Assembly (NCBI GenBank): GCA_028551475.1
Contig: CM052357.1
Location: 23,292,451-23,356,450, forward strand
Origin: Casuarina equisetifolia
Lineage: Eukaryota > Streptophyta > Magnoliopsida > Fagales > Casuarinaceae
Reading direction: 5' to 3'
Length of the DNA stretch: 64,000 nucleotides
Position numbers and translations under genes: made by a program. The notes under the pieces are model-generated. The model saw only the letters and a program-made list of their open reading frames with translations. It searched no databases and had not been told where the DNA came from. Shown one piece after another: positions 1 to 11,400 of this stretch; the first letter of the stretch is position 1; every line of letters begins with the position of its first letter.

Positions 1-589
1 TAATATATTGGTGCAAGCATGCTGTAAAGAGGTCATATATGGTAGAATTGATGTGTGTAATAGTTGATGTGATGACCTATGTTAGGGAATTGGAAATGCA
101 AGAAATTAATTCATTAGTTATTGTACTAAGTAACCCCCCTCCACCCCCCTCTCTTCTCTTATGCAACAAAAAAATGTATCATTGGTTGGTGTAGGTCATG
201 CTGTTTTGCTTAAAAACTTTGATATTGACTTTTAGGATTACTCTTTGTATTTCCCTAGTATGTATGGGGATATGGGGACTTAACATGCTTGGGGATTAAT
301 CCACTGCTCAAAGAGCTGTGGACACCTGGAGAGCCCCATAAAATAGAAAAGGTAATGCTCCTGTTGCTGCACGCTGGGTAAGAACATAAGTTGATATTCC
401 TTTTTGAGTTGTGATATTATTAGTATTTGCTGCTTCATGTCAATGGTGGAATTTGGAATTGATAGTTATGATTCTTGCTTTCTACAGCAGTTTGTAATCT
501 ATGCTATTTTGGAACTGTATTTTTTTTTCTTTTCTTAGGAATCCTTAATATAAGTAGTTGTAATCCTTTTCCTCTCTTTTGTTTGTTAG
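1..589 (+). other. Intron 1 (3' part) of SUO copy 1
   Basis: No coding exon is visible. The stretch is AT-rich and ends in a T-rich tract plus acceptor just before the BAH exon. In copy 2 the matching intron is 1490 bp and follows a 44-codon first exon, so the missing exon of copy 1 should lie up to about 1 kb or more upstream of this window. Confidence 0.7.
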
Positions 590-3500
590 GATGGACGCAA
601 GATCAATGTTGGTGACTGTGCACTTTTCAAACCACCTCAGGATTCCCCACCTTTCATTGGAATAATTCGTTGGTTGACTGTTAGTAAAGAGAATAAGATA
701 AAGTTAGGTGTGAATTGGCTTTATCGGCCTGCCGAAGTAAAGCTTGGAAAAAGTGTGCTGTTGGAAGCAGCACCAAACGAAATCTTTTATTCCTTTCATA
801 AGGATGAGATTCCTGCTGAATCGATACTCCATCCGTGTAAAGTTGCATTTCTTCCTAAAAGTGTTGAACCTCCGTCAGGGTTTCTGTCATTTGTTTGTCG
901 GCGGGTTTATGACATCACAAACAAGTGTTTATGGTGGCTAACAGATCAAGATTATATTAATGTGAGCTCTTTGACACCCTTGCAAAATTTTCACTTGGCT
1001 TCCATTTTGTTGATTATTTGTGGCATTTGTCATTCTTGGTAGTTAGAAAAAAAAATTGATTTTCACTTTACAGGAACGACAGGAGGAGGTAGATCAGTTG
1101 TTATATAAGACTAAGATTCAAATGCATGCGACATTGCAGCCTGGTGGCAGATCTCCAAAGCCAATGAATGGTCCAACATCAACATCGCAATTGAAAGCTG
1201 CATCAGAAAGTGTCCAGAATAGTGTCTCTTCCATTCCTTCTCAAGGTAAGACAAAGAAAAGGGAGCGGGGAGAGCAGGGATCTGAGCCTGTCAAACGAGA
1301 GCGTACTACAAAACTTGATGATGGGGACTCTGGTCATAGTAGGCTAGAAAGCAATTTGAAATCAGAGATTGTGAAAATTACAGAAAAAGGAGGGCTTCTA
1401 GATGCTGAAGGAGTTGAGAGATTGGTGCAGCTCATGCTCTCTGATAGAAATGAGAGAAAAATTGACTTAAATGGCCGGTCAATGCTTGCTGGTGTTATAG
1501 CAGCAACAGATAAGATTGATTGCCTTAATCAGTTTGTGCAGCTCAGGGGTCTGCCCGTATTTGATGAATGGCTTCAAGAAGCTCATAAAGGGAAGGTTGG
1601 TGATGGTAGTGGCCCAAAGGATGCTGATAAAACTGTGGAGGAGTTTCTCTTGGTTTTGCTTCGTGCTCTTCATAGGCTTCCTATAGATCTCACTGCTCTG
1701 CAAATGTGCAATATTGGGAAGTCTGTGAATAATTTGCGTGGTCATAAGAACTTGGACATCCAGAAGAAATCAAGAAGTTTGGTTGACATGTGGAAGAAAC
1801 GTGTTGAGGCTGAAATGAACATCAATGATGCGAAGTCTGGTTCAAGTCAGGCTGTCCCCTGGCCTGCAAGATCACGCTTGCCTGAAGTTTCCTACGGAGG
1901 GAACAGACACTCAAGCACTTCCACTGATGTTGCGATGAGGAGCTCAGTTACCCAGCTTTCTTCATCCAAAACAGCTTCTGTAAAGGTTGTCCAAGGGGCG
2001 TGTACAGTCAGGTCTGCCATGGCATCTGCATCTCCTGGATCTGTGAAATCCCTACCATCACCTGCACCGGCAAATACTAATTCAAGAGATGGCCAAACTC
2101 GAAATGCTGTTGGTGGCACCTCTGATCTCCCTTTGACAACTGCAAGGGATGAGAAAAGCAGTAGTTCTAGTCAGTCTCACAACAACAGCCAATCTTGTTC
2201 TAGTGACCATGGTAAAGGAGGGGGAGTTTGTGTGAAGGAAGATGCAAGAAGCTCTACTGCTGGTTCAATGAGTGGAAATAAGGTGTCAGGTGGTTCTTCA
2301 AGGCATCGGAAATCAGCCAATGGATACCCTGGCTCATCAGTATCTGGAACACAAAGGGAAATCAATTCAAGCAAAAGCTCCTTGCACAAAAATCCAGCTT
2401 CAGAAAAAGTATCACAGTCTGGGTTGTCATCTGAAAAAACACTTGATGGGGCTATTGTTGAGGGTAACAGTCCCAAATTGATTGTTAAGATTCCAAATCG
2501 AGGTCGCAGTCCTGCACAAAGTGCTAGTGGAGGATCAATTGAGGACCATCCAATCATGAATAGCAGGGCTTCTTCCCCTGTGCTTTCTGAGAAGCATGAT
2601 CAGTATGATCGTATTCTGAAAGAAAAGAGTGACACTTATCGAGTAAATACTAATGCAGATGTGAATACTGAATCCTGGCAGAGTAATGATTTCAAGGATG
2701 TAGTCACCGGGTCTGATGGGGGTGATGGGTCCCCTGCAGCTATTACAGATGAAGAGCGCTGCAGGACTGGAGATGACAGTAAAAAGTTGGTGGAAGCTAA
2801 AGCTGCTTCCTCATCATCAGGGAATGAACAGGAATCAGGGAATTTGCAGGAGGCTTCTTTGCGCTCTATAAATGCTTTAATCGAGAGTTGTAAGTATTCT
2901 GAAACTAATGCATCTATTTGCATTGGAGATGATGTTGGAATGAACCTCCTTGCCAGTGTGGCTGCTGGAGAGATGTCCAAGTCTGATTTGGTCTCACCTG
3001 TGGATTCTCCACAAAGAAACACACCTACAATTGAGCACTCCTGCTCAGGCAGCCAGCTCAAAGTTAAATCATCTCCAGTTGATGACCTTGCTCGTGAAGA
3101 AAGCCAGTCCAATGATGGTGCTGATGATGAGAATGAGAAACAGGGTGTTATCTCTGGTAATATTGGGCCTAGAATTGGAGAAGGTAATTATGCTTGCCTG
3201 GATTCTGAGGAGAAATCGGGGGAAGACTGTCCTGGCCATTTAAATTCTTCTGGTAGAGACTTGCAGCAAACTGTGGAGATGTGTGTAGAAAATGATGGAA
3301 AATCTACTGAAATGACAGTAGCTGTTTCAATGGGTTTCTCCCTGGGATGCACAGTAGAGAAAAGTGTGGGTGTTAAAGGAGGCATATCACTTCCAGAGGA
3401 ACAGGCAGTGAGTGGGGTGAAGGTAGACATTAAACCAGATGTTAATGAAAAGGGAAGTTGCAGTGTGCTGAAAGAAGATAAGGTCAAGAGTGAAGTTGTA

Positions 3501-5486
3501 AGTTTGGAGGTTAAAATGGAGGATACTGAGGGGTTGAATGGTGGTTCACAGACAATGCAGAAGACACCTGTATCCATGTTGCACTCTGGAGATGCAAAAG
3601 GAACTGATGAGGAAGTGGCCCTTTCAGATAGTGGAAGGGATTTGCACCCAGAAAATGTTGAAGAAATTAAAGCTGAAAAGAATGATGAAACAGATATGAG
3701 CCATGGGAGTCAGGCTGAGAAACAAACACATGAACACGAAATTAGTGCTCCTGGCAGTCCTGTGAGTCGAATTTTGGTTGGTTTGGCTTCCACTGTTACT
3801 GATCATAATGGTGAGTGTGCAGAGCAGAATTTGGAAAGCCACCAGGATCCCCATCAACGGAGTAGACCAGCATCTGACATAGTTTCACCTGCAGATGACG
3901 TACAAGAAACAGAGCAACCTGAAAAGTCTCGTGGACCGAAGTGGACTGGCAAAGAAGCAGATGATGTAGAGGAATGTATATCAACCAATGCGGATGTTGC
4001 TTCTACATCTGCCGCTGGGGTGTCAGAGATGGATGCCAAAGTGGAATTTGATTTGAATGAAGGCTTTACTGTTGATGATGGAAAATTTGGGGAAGTGAAC
4101 AACTTGCCATCTCCAGGATGTTCTGCTGGAATTCATTTGGTTAATCCTTTTCCTGTTTCTTCTGTGTCCAGTAGCCTTCCTGCTTCAATTACAGTAGCTG
4201 CTCCTGCAAAAGGGCCATTTGTTCCCCCAGATGACCTCCTAAAGAGCAAAGGGGAGCTTGGTTGGAAGGGATCAGCAGCCACTAGTGCATTCCGACCTGC
4301 TGAACCTAGGAAGGCTCCTGAAATGTCCCAGGCCAGTGCAAGCGTTTCTCTTCCTGATTCTTCTGCTAGCAAGCAGAGTCGCCCTCCATTGGATATAGAC
4401 TTGAATGTACCTGATGAAAGAATCCTAGAGGACCTGGCTTCGCGTAGTTCTACACAGGAGCCTGGTCCTTCTTATGTCCCAGCTAACGATGCTGAAATTG
4501 CACATGAAGGACTAGTAGGTTCAACAACAGTTCGTGGTTCTGGGGGACTTGATCTTGATTTGAATCGCATTGATGATGCATCTGATATTGGGAATTACTC
4601 AACAAGCAATAGTCATAGAGCAGATATCCCGCATTTGCCAGTAAAATCCCCATCAGGCAGTGCTCTCAATGGTGTTGTGGGTGGCTGCAGGGACTTTGAT
4701 TTGAACAATGGTCCTGTAGTTGATGAGGTGTGTGCTGAACCATCATCATTTGGCCAACATTCCAGAAGCAGTATGCCATCTCAGCCTGCTCTTTCTGGCC
4801 TGAGAATGAACAATACAGAAATGGTGAACTTCTCACCGTGGTTTCCTTCAGGAAACACTTATTCTGCTGTTGCGATTCCATCGATTATGCCTGATAGAGG
4901 GGAGCAGCCTTTTCCTATTGTTGCAACTGGTGGGCTGCAAAGGTTGTTGGGCCCTGCAGGTGGTAGCAGTCCATTTAGTCCTGATGGCTACAGGGGGGCA
5001 GTTTTATCTTCCTCTCCTGCAGGTCCCTTCCACTCCAGTCCTTTTCAATACCCTGTCTTCCCTTTTGGAACCAGCTTCCCAGTGCCATCAGCCACTTTTT
5101 CAGGTGGTTCAACATATGTGGATTCATCATCTGCAGGGAAGGTTTGCTTCCCTGCCGTCCGGACACAGTTTTTAGGACCTGCAGGTGCTGTTTCTTCCCA
5201 TTTCCCTAGGCCTTATGTTGTTAGCTACCCTGATAGTAACAATAACAGTAATGAGAGCAGTAGGAAATGGGGAAGGCAGGGTTTAGACCTTAATGCTGGG
5301 CCTGGAGGCATAGATGTAGACGGGAGAGATGAGAGCTCTTTGCTTCCACCAAGACAACTGTCCGTTTCAAGTTCTCATTCTGTCGCCGATGAGCAAGCAA
5401 GAATGTACCAGATTGCGGGTGGTGTTTATAAGAGAAAGGAGCCTGAGGGAGGTTGGGATGGATACAAGCAATCTTCTTGGAAGTAG
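590..5486 (+). CDS. SUO: SUO-like BAH/TFIIS-N/GW-repeat protein, copy 1 (5' end outside window)
   Basis: Exons seen: 590-961 and 1074-5486 (stop TAG). The acceptor before 590 (gttag) and the donor after 961 (gtgagc) are clear, and bases 1-589 are intron, so the N-terminal exon lies upstream. Exon 590-961 encodes the BAH domain (starting DGRKINVGDCALFKPPQDSP). The next exon begins with a basic stretch and then a TFIIS N-terminal (LW) domain around 1410-1820. A long Ser-rich, low-complexity middle follows. The conserved C-terminus has GW/WG motifs (ELGWKGS, RKWGRQG, GGWDGYK) and five DLN-type motifs (FDLNEGF, IDLNVPDE, LDLDLNR, FDLNNGP, LDLNAGP). Known for the family: Arabidopsis SUO acts in miRNA-mediated translational repression and is P-body associated; BAH and TFIIS-N domains also suggest a chromatin or transcription role. 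The match to SUO is strong over its full length. It is the tandem partner of the gene at 8437-14953. Confidence 0.93.
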
Positions 5487-8036
5487 GTAGTTTTAATGGC
5501 ACAATCTAGTGATCCATGAAAAACTTGTAAGTTTTCGTTCCTGTATTTGGCACTTTCTGAGAGTCAAGTCACCTAGAAGAGTGATAAGAATTTCTGCTTG
5601 ATTTAACCTGGATTTTACAAAGGATGGAAGTGAAATGGGAAAATGTGTTGAAAAAAATCAAAATTTAAGTCATTGGAGATAATTTTGGGGGTTTTTCTGA
5701 GTATGTTGCTCTTTGCAGTTTGGTAGCCATAAGGGGAAGTCAATTTTGTTTGTGGTGTAACCATCTTTTCCATGAGCATTGCTTGGTAAAATATTTAGTA
5801 GTTTTTCTTTATTTTATTATTTTTTCTCCGTATTCGCTGCACAGTTTCTTCTCAGTTTCTCTTATCATGCTGCTTTTATTTTTATGGTAAAGGTGAGCTT
5901 ACAGAACCCCAAGTTTTTATTGATTATTATTTTAAATCTCTTCTCTTCAGTGCTTTAGAGGACGGTGGATGGGTGTTGGCTAATCCCCAGAGGTGGTTAT
6001 CTGACTCGTGTGCCTTCAGAGGATGGGAGGTAAGTGAGTTATCTGATGATGTTCATAGTCTCCGACCCCCATCACTGCGCTGTATCAACTTGTATTTTAA
6101 AGGAATCTGCCCGGCGCCTACGAGCTAGTTGTTCCTTGAATTTGTCCTGGGTGGCTCGAGATCAGCTTCCCTTTGTAGATATTTTAACTGTTGGAAAGCA
6201 TGCGGTCTGTGCTGCCCAGGCATTCGAAATTGTTGCCCTTGCTGGTAGTCAGTGCATCAACTTTATATGCCATTGGACTAAAAGCGTCCTTCCTTCCCCC
6301 GTCCAGTTATGGAGGTTGGATTGCTGAACTGTTTTTAAGCCAACATCTTTTGTATGTGATTTGTTTTTTAATTTATCTCTCTTTGCCTCTTGTCCGCTTC
6401 TCCTGATGATTTACATATATAAAAGAATTGACTGGTCACTGAATTTTGGCAGCTGAGATCTTCTTGTTCTGGCATGGTTTAGTTGCTATGCTTGATGTTG
6501 TATTCTAATGTCAATTCTATTTTATTTATTAACGCTAATTTAAGTCTTTGATACAGTTATATTCTCTATCAGACTTTGTTGTTTATCCATAGTGAGGCCA
6601 AATCTAGGAGCTGTTTGCTTGACCATTTTTGAGTTTTGGAGTTAATTTTTGTTCTTGTGGTGCTGTTTGCTGTTTGCTTGTACATGGTGAAGAACGACAG
6701 TTGCTATGCAGAAGGTGTCTATAAATGCTATATATTTGGTGAATGGAATTGGCCTAGTTAATTTGTAACTATGCGTCTAGTTGTCTTGCTGAGGCCCCCA
6801 GAAGATTTCTTTATTCAATTTGGGGTGTTACTGTAAATTTATTTGGCATTTTAATTGTTAGATGGATGGTATCTGTACCTCTTGTTATAACTCAAAATAT
6901 TGGTGGAAACACATAAACAAACCGAACTTTACCTTTCTCAATCGCTTATACAGATCGAAATGGGGTGTAAATTGAGGAGAATCCGTACTTATGTATACAA
7001 ACATGTAGTATTGATTCCGGAATGAATCAATTGGTGAGGGTAAATGGAAGGAGCTGGAAAAAATAAAGAAAGAAAACTGGTTTTGCAAGGACGTCTTGCA
7101 TTTTAATTCGTTTCCTCTCCTTTAATCTTTTCTTACGTGTGTAGAGGTTTTTATCCTCATCAATCGGTGTTGTTTAAAACACCCATTAGAGGCACGCAAG
7201 GGTCCAATGCCCAACACCCGCAACGGAGCCTCTCACACTGTCAAGCAATTCGTGCATTGCCTGTGAAGAGAAGAGAACAATGAGCGAAATATACATCGCG
7301 AATTCTGTTTTTCTTCAGAGAAAAAGAAGGCGAAGTGCCTTTTTTTCAAAAAAAAAAAAAAAACTCTTTTTGTTTGTTGGGGGCGGGGCTAAACCCTTAG
7401 AAAGAATAAAATGTCTGTAGCATAAAACATTAAAAAAGAAGAAAAAGGGAATACATTTAATTTTATGGTAGTCTATAATTATTTAATTTTAATTCATCAT
7501 GCGCGAAAATAACTAAAAATGGATGAGACAATAAACTAGGACCACTTGTAATTATATTTAATTTCAAGAAACAGTAAATGAATATTGGAATAATTTCAAG
7601 AAACAGTAAATGAATATTAAAATTTTCATAAATTGAGGAGAGGGTTTTCATTTTTTCGTATAGGCATTGTGATAACTTATTAAATAAAACATTACACACA
7701 TGTTGGGGTCTCAAACATGTATCTTTAGCAACATTAAAAAGAAAGAAAATTGTACTTTTAAATTGGAGTCCGTAAGTAACAAAAACTGTTTGGCTGTGGT
7801 TATCTGGTAAAGAGAAAATGAGATTTTTTTGAAATAAGTAAAAAATAAAAGTGATTTCCTTGTAAAGAAAAGGAAAGAAAAGAAAAGAAAATTAGAGTCC
7901 AAAAAGGAAAAAGAGATGCGAGTTAGTAGGGGGGGAAGGTTGACCTAACCATGGAAGACCCGACCCAGATAAGGTGACATCCGGACTCTAAAGCAACCCG
8001 ATCTGGCCCGTTGCCTGGTCCAACTTCACCTTTCCT
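5487..8036. other. Spacer between SUO copies: 3' UTR of copy 1 and upstream region of copy 2
   Basis: No supported gene. It begins with the T-rich 3' UTR of copy 1. A spliced 3' UTR exon is possible around 5951-6029, because it lies between a tctcttcag acceptor-like and a gaggtaagt donor-like site, but nothing confirms it. An A-tract lies near 7350, and two 32-bp direct repeats lie at about 7559-7622. From about 7930 the composition becomes GC-richer and then CT-rich, as expected for the promoter of copy 2. Confidence 0.5.
7559..7622. repeat. Tandem direct repeat, two copies of 32 bp
   Basis: The unit containing atttcaagaaacagtaaatg followed by aatatt starts at 7561 and again at 7593. The copies are near-identical in otherwise AT-rich intergenic DNA, consistent with a recent local duplication. 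Confidence 0.85.
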
Positions 8037-8436
8037 TTTCCTCTCCGGCTCTCGCTCTGTCTCTTCAATTTTCTCTCTAGATTCTCGCTCTCTCTCTCGC
8101 TCTCTCTCTCTCTCTCTGTGGACCGAAAGAATCTCGCTATTTTGGTGGTTCTGACCTACAATTAGGCCGATTAATCGGGGCAGAACTGGAATCTAATAAC
8201 AGTGCGGACGGAAATTAGGGTTTCTTCTGTTTTTTTTTTTTTTTTTTTTGGGGTGGAGAGAAACAGTTCAGGGTCGATCTAGGGTTTTCTGCGGATCGAA
8301 TTGGTGAAGATATTGCAAGGAGTTGCGGGAATCGGTGGGCGTCTGGACCTGAGGATTGGGAATTGATGGTACTCGTGAAAGGGATTGAAGATGGCGGGAT
8401 CGAAGGCGGGATAGGGATTGGGGAAAATGCAAGGCT
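8037..8436 (+). promoter_or_regulatory. 5' leader of SUO copy 2 with CT tract, telo-box-like motifs and uORFs
   Basis: A CT microsatellite at about 8070-8118 is typical of plant core promoters and leaders. Two AGGGTTT (telo-box type) motifs lie at 8214-8223 and 8279-8288. Three upstream ATGs precede the main start. 8366 opens a uORF that overlaps the main CDS out of frame. 8391 encodes the 7-residue MAGSKAG. 8427 encodes the 11-residue MQGYAWDWAGC and its stop at 8460-8462 lies inside the main CDS. The main frame has a stop at 8386 and no earlier ATG, which fixes the start at 8437. The transcription start was not seen directly. Confidence 0.6.
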
Positions 8437-11400
8437 ATGCGTGGGATTGGGCGGGCTGCTGAGGAGGGCAAACGGACTCGGCACATGTGGACAGTCCCCA
8501 CGCGTACGATCGTAGCCGCCTCAGCCGATGGTTCTTCTTCTTCTTCTTCAGCTGATTCATTCTACAAGGTTTGGTTTTTTCGAATTTCCTTTTTCTCGCT
8601 CTTCTGATTTTTTTTTTCCTTACAAACTAATACATATTTCGTTGGATTTGATAACTTGTGGGTACTGGGGTCTTGGGAGTGATTTAGGATTTGTGTTGGC
8701 CGTCGTATTGTGGACTTTTGGGGGTATTTGGGTTTGATTGGTAAATTGAATTGGAAATGGACCTGATTTTATGATAACGGAATGTTTTTATTGCTTTTGG
8801 GTGACTGCGGAACGGAAGGAAGGAGTATTTTATTTTTGGGGAATTAATTGACTTGGTTTGAGTAGTACAGGCGTGACGAAACGAAACTTATGTCGTGATA
8901 CTATTTTGTCGTTTGGTTCAGATGAGAGGAGAATTCTGGAAAAGAGTCTGGTTTTGGTGGATTATGTGGAATGGAGTGACGATTTTACGGGAAAATGAAG
9001 TGTATATTAATACATTTTTGTTGGATCTTTTACATGATCAGATGGTAGAACTAGGTGTGGCAAATTTTATATTTTCTAGTGATATGTTTTTCCGTAAACT
9101 GATGTTCTTTCTGCTTTTATGCACATTCCCGAAAGCTAGTTTTATGGTATGGAGAACTCATTAATGGAATGTAACAACAATCAGAAACAGATTAATGGAA
9201 CTATATACATTGCGTGCCAACAGAAATTGAAAAATATTGCACTGTCTTGCTGATGTGTATTATAACTGCAAGATATTGTCAGCTTGTGAATCAACCTGCA
9301 TAAGTAGTTTTTTCCGTAGTATTGATTTAAGCATATACTTGTGTGCTGCTGTCTGTGTGAGTGCACACACAAGCTTAAATTTTATTAGAAGTGTCAAGGA
9401 GTTATATCCCTAGCTCTTCAGCCTTGATTTAAGCCACCTCAACAACCATCATCCATGTTCTACTCCATTTACATACTGCTTTGGTAGTCATTAACTCGGA
9501 TTTATCCTGGTAATTGATCAGCATTTGTAGGAGAGGAGACTCGAGATGCTCAGGGATTAGTTGGAGAACGCTCCTTGTTAGCCCTTGAAACGAAAAGGAT
9601 TGTTGTCTTAATTCAAATTTAGTTGCTACATAAGTTGATATTTGAATTAAAATTATTGGCTAACGAATTTGTTGATTTTCTGGCGAAGGTACAATCTTTT
9701 GTATGCTTGTATAATTGGCGAATTTCCTTGCACTCTCGTTATCTTACAATAAATCTTCTTCTTATTAAGAGAAGATCACAGTCAAATTGCATGAATTTTT
9801 CTTGTAGTTTCTGTTAATCTGGAAAAATACAGGTTGCCTTTGTAACTCTAAAATGTCTTGGACTATCTATTCTTGTATGTTATTTATTTGATGAATGGGA
9901 AAAGGTAGAAACCCCCCAAAAGGGAAAAAGGAAAGAAACTCTTCGTCATCTACATTTAATGTTGTACTGTTCTTTTTTTCTCCTTTTCCCCCCTCAATGT
10001 CACAGTTTTTGACAACTAATGGAACTCTTCTTTTTTTTTGTTCCCTAAATCTTCACAGGATGGACGCAAGATCAGTGTTGGTGATTGTGCTCTTTTCAAA
10101 CCGCCTCAGGATTCCCCACCTTTCATTGGAATAATTCGTTGGTTGGTTGTGGGTAAAGAGGATAGGTTAAAGTTAGGTGTTAATTGGCTTTATCGTCCTG
10201 CTGAAGTAAAGCTTGGCAAAGGCGTCCCATTGGAAGCTGAGCCAAACGAAATTTTCTATTCCTTTCATAAGGATGAGATTCCTGCTGCATCATTACTCCA
10301 TCCGTGTAAAGTTGCATTCCTCCCTAAAGGTGTTAAACTTCCATCAGGGATTTCATCATTTGTGTGTCGGCAGGTTTATGATGTTACAAACAAGTGTTTA
10401 TGGTGGCTAACTGATCAAGATTATATTAATGTGAGTTTTTATTACTTGTGTGGCTTTCATTTTGCTCTTATATGTTGAGCCTTTTGGGTGATAATCCTTT
10501 TCTCTTACAGGAACATCAAGAAGAAGTAGATCAGCTATTAAATAAGACACAAATTGAGATGCATGCTACACTGCAGCCAGGTGGCCGATCTCCAAAGCCA
10601 ATGAGTGGGCCAACCTCAACATCGCAGTTAAAATCTGGTTCAGACAGTGTTCAGAATAGTGCCCCTCCTATTCCTTCTCAAGTGAAGGGGAAGAAAAGGG
10701 AACGGGGAGATCCTGGCTCTGAGCCTGTCAAACGAGAACGAACGACAAAAGTGGATGATGGGGATTCTGGTCACAGCAGACTGGAAAGCAATTTAAAGTC
10801 TGAAACTGCTGAAATTACAGAGAAAGGAGGCCTTGTAGACTCTGAAGGGGTTGATAAATTGGTGCAGCTCATGCTGCCCGACAGAAATGAGAAAAAAATA
10901 GATTTGGCAGGTCGGTCAATGCTTGTTGGTGTTATTGCAGCCACAGATAAGGATGAGTGCCTTAGCCGGTTTGTGCAGCTCAGGGGTTTGCCTGTATTGG
11001 ATGAATGGCTTCAAGAGGTGCACAGAGGGAAGATTGGTGAAGTTAGTGTTGCCAAGGATGGTGATAAATCTGTGGAGGAGTTTCTTTTGGTTTTGCTTCG
11101 TGCCCTTGATAAGCTGCCTGTAAACCTTACTGCACTGCAAATGTGCAATATTGGGAAGTCTGTGAATAATTTGCGTAGTCATAAGAACTTGGAAATCCAG
11201 AAGAAAGCAAGAAGTTTGGTTGACACTTGGAAGAAACGTGTTGAGGCTGAAATGAACATAAATGATGCCAAGTCTGGCTCAAATCAGGCTGTCCCCTGGT
11301 CTGCAAGAACACGTCTCCCTGAAGTTTCCCATGGCGGGAACAGACACTCGGGTGTATCCTCTGATGTTGCAATAAAGAGCTCAGTTATGCAGGTTTCTGC

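Noticed and set aside
1479..1745. Minus-strand frames inside SUO copy 1 and copy 2 (for example 1479-1745 and 10916-11182)
   Set aside because: They are similar to each other only because the paralogous sense exons are similar.
6034..6406. Short coding frames in the SUO copy 1 3' flank
   Set aside because: No family resemblance; more likely 3' UTR.
8070..8118. CT/GA microsatellites as CRISPR-like arrays
   Set aside because: Simple dinucleotide repeats with no spacers; this is a plant nuclear genome.
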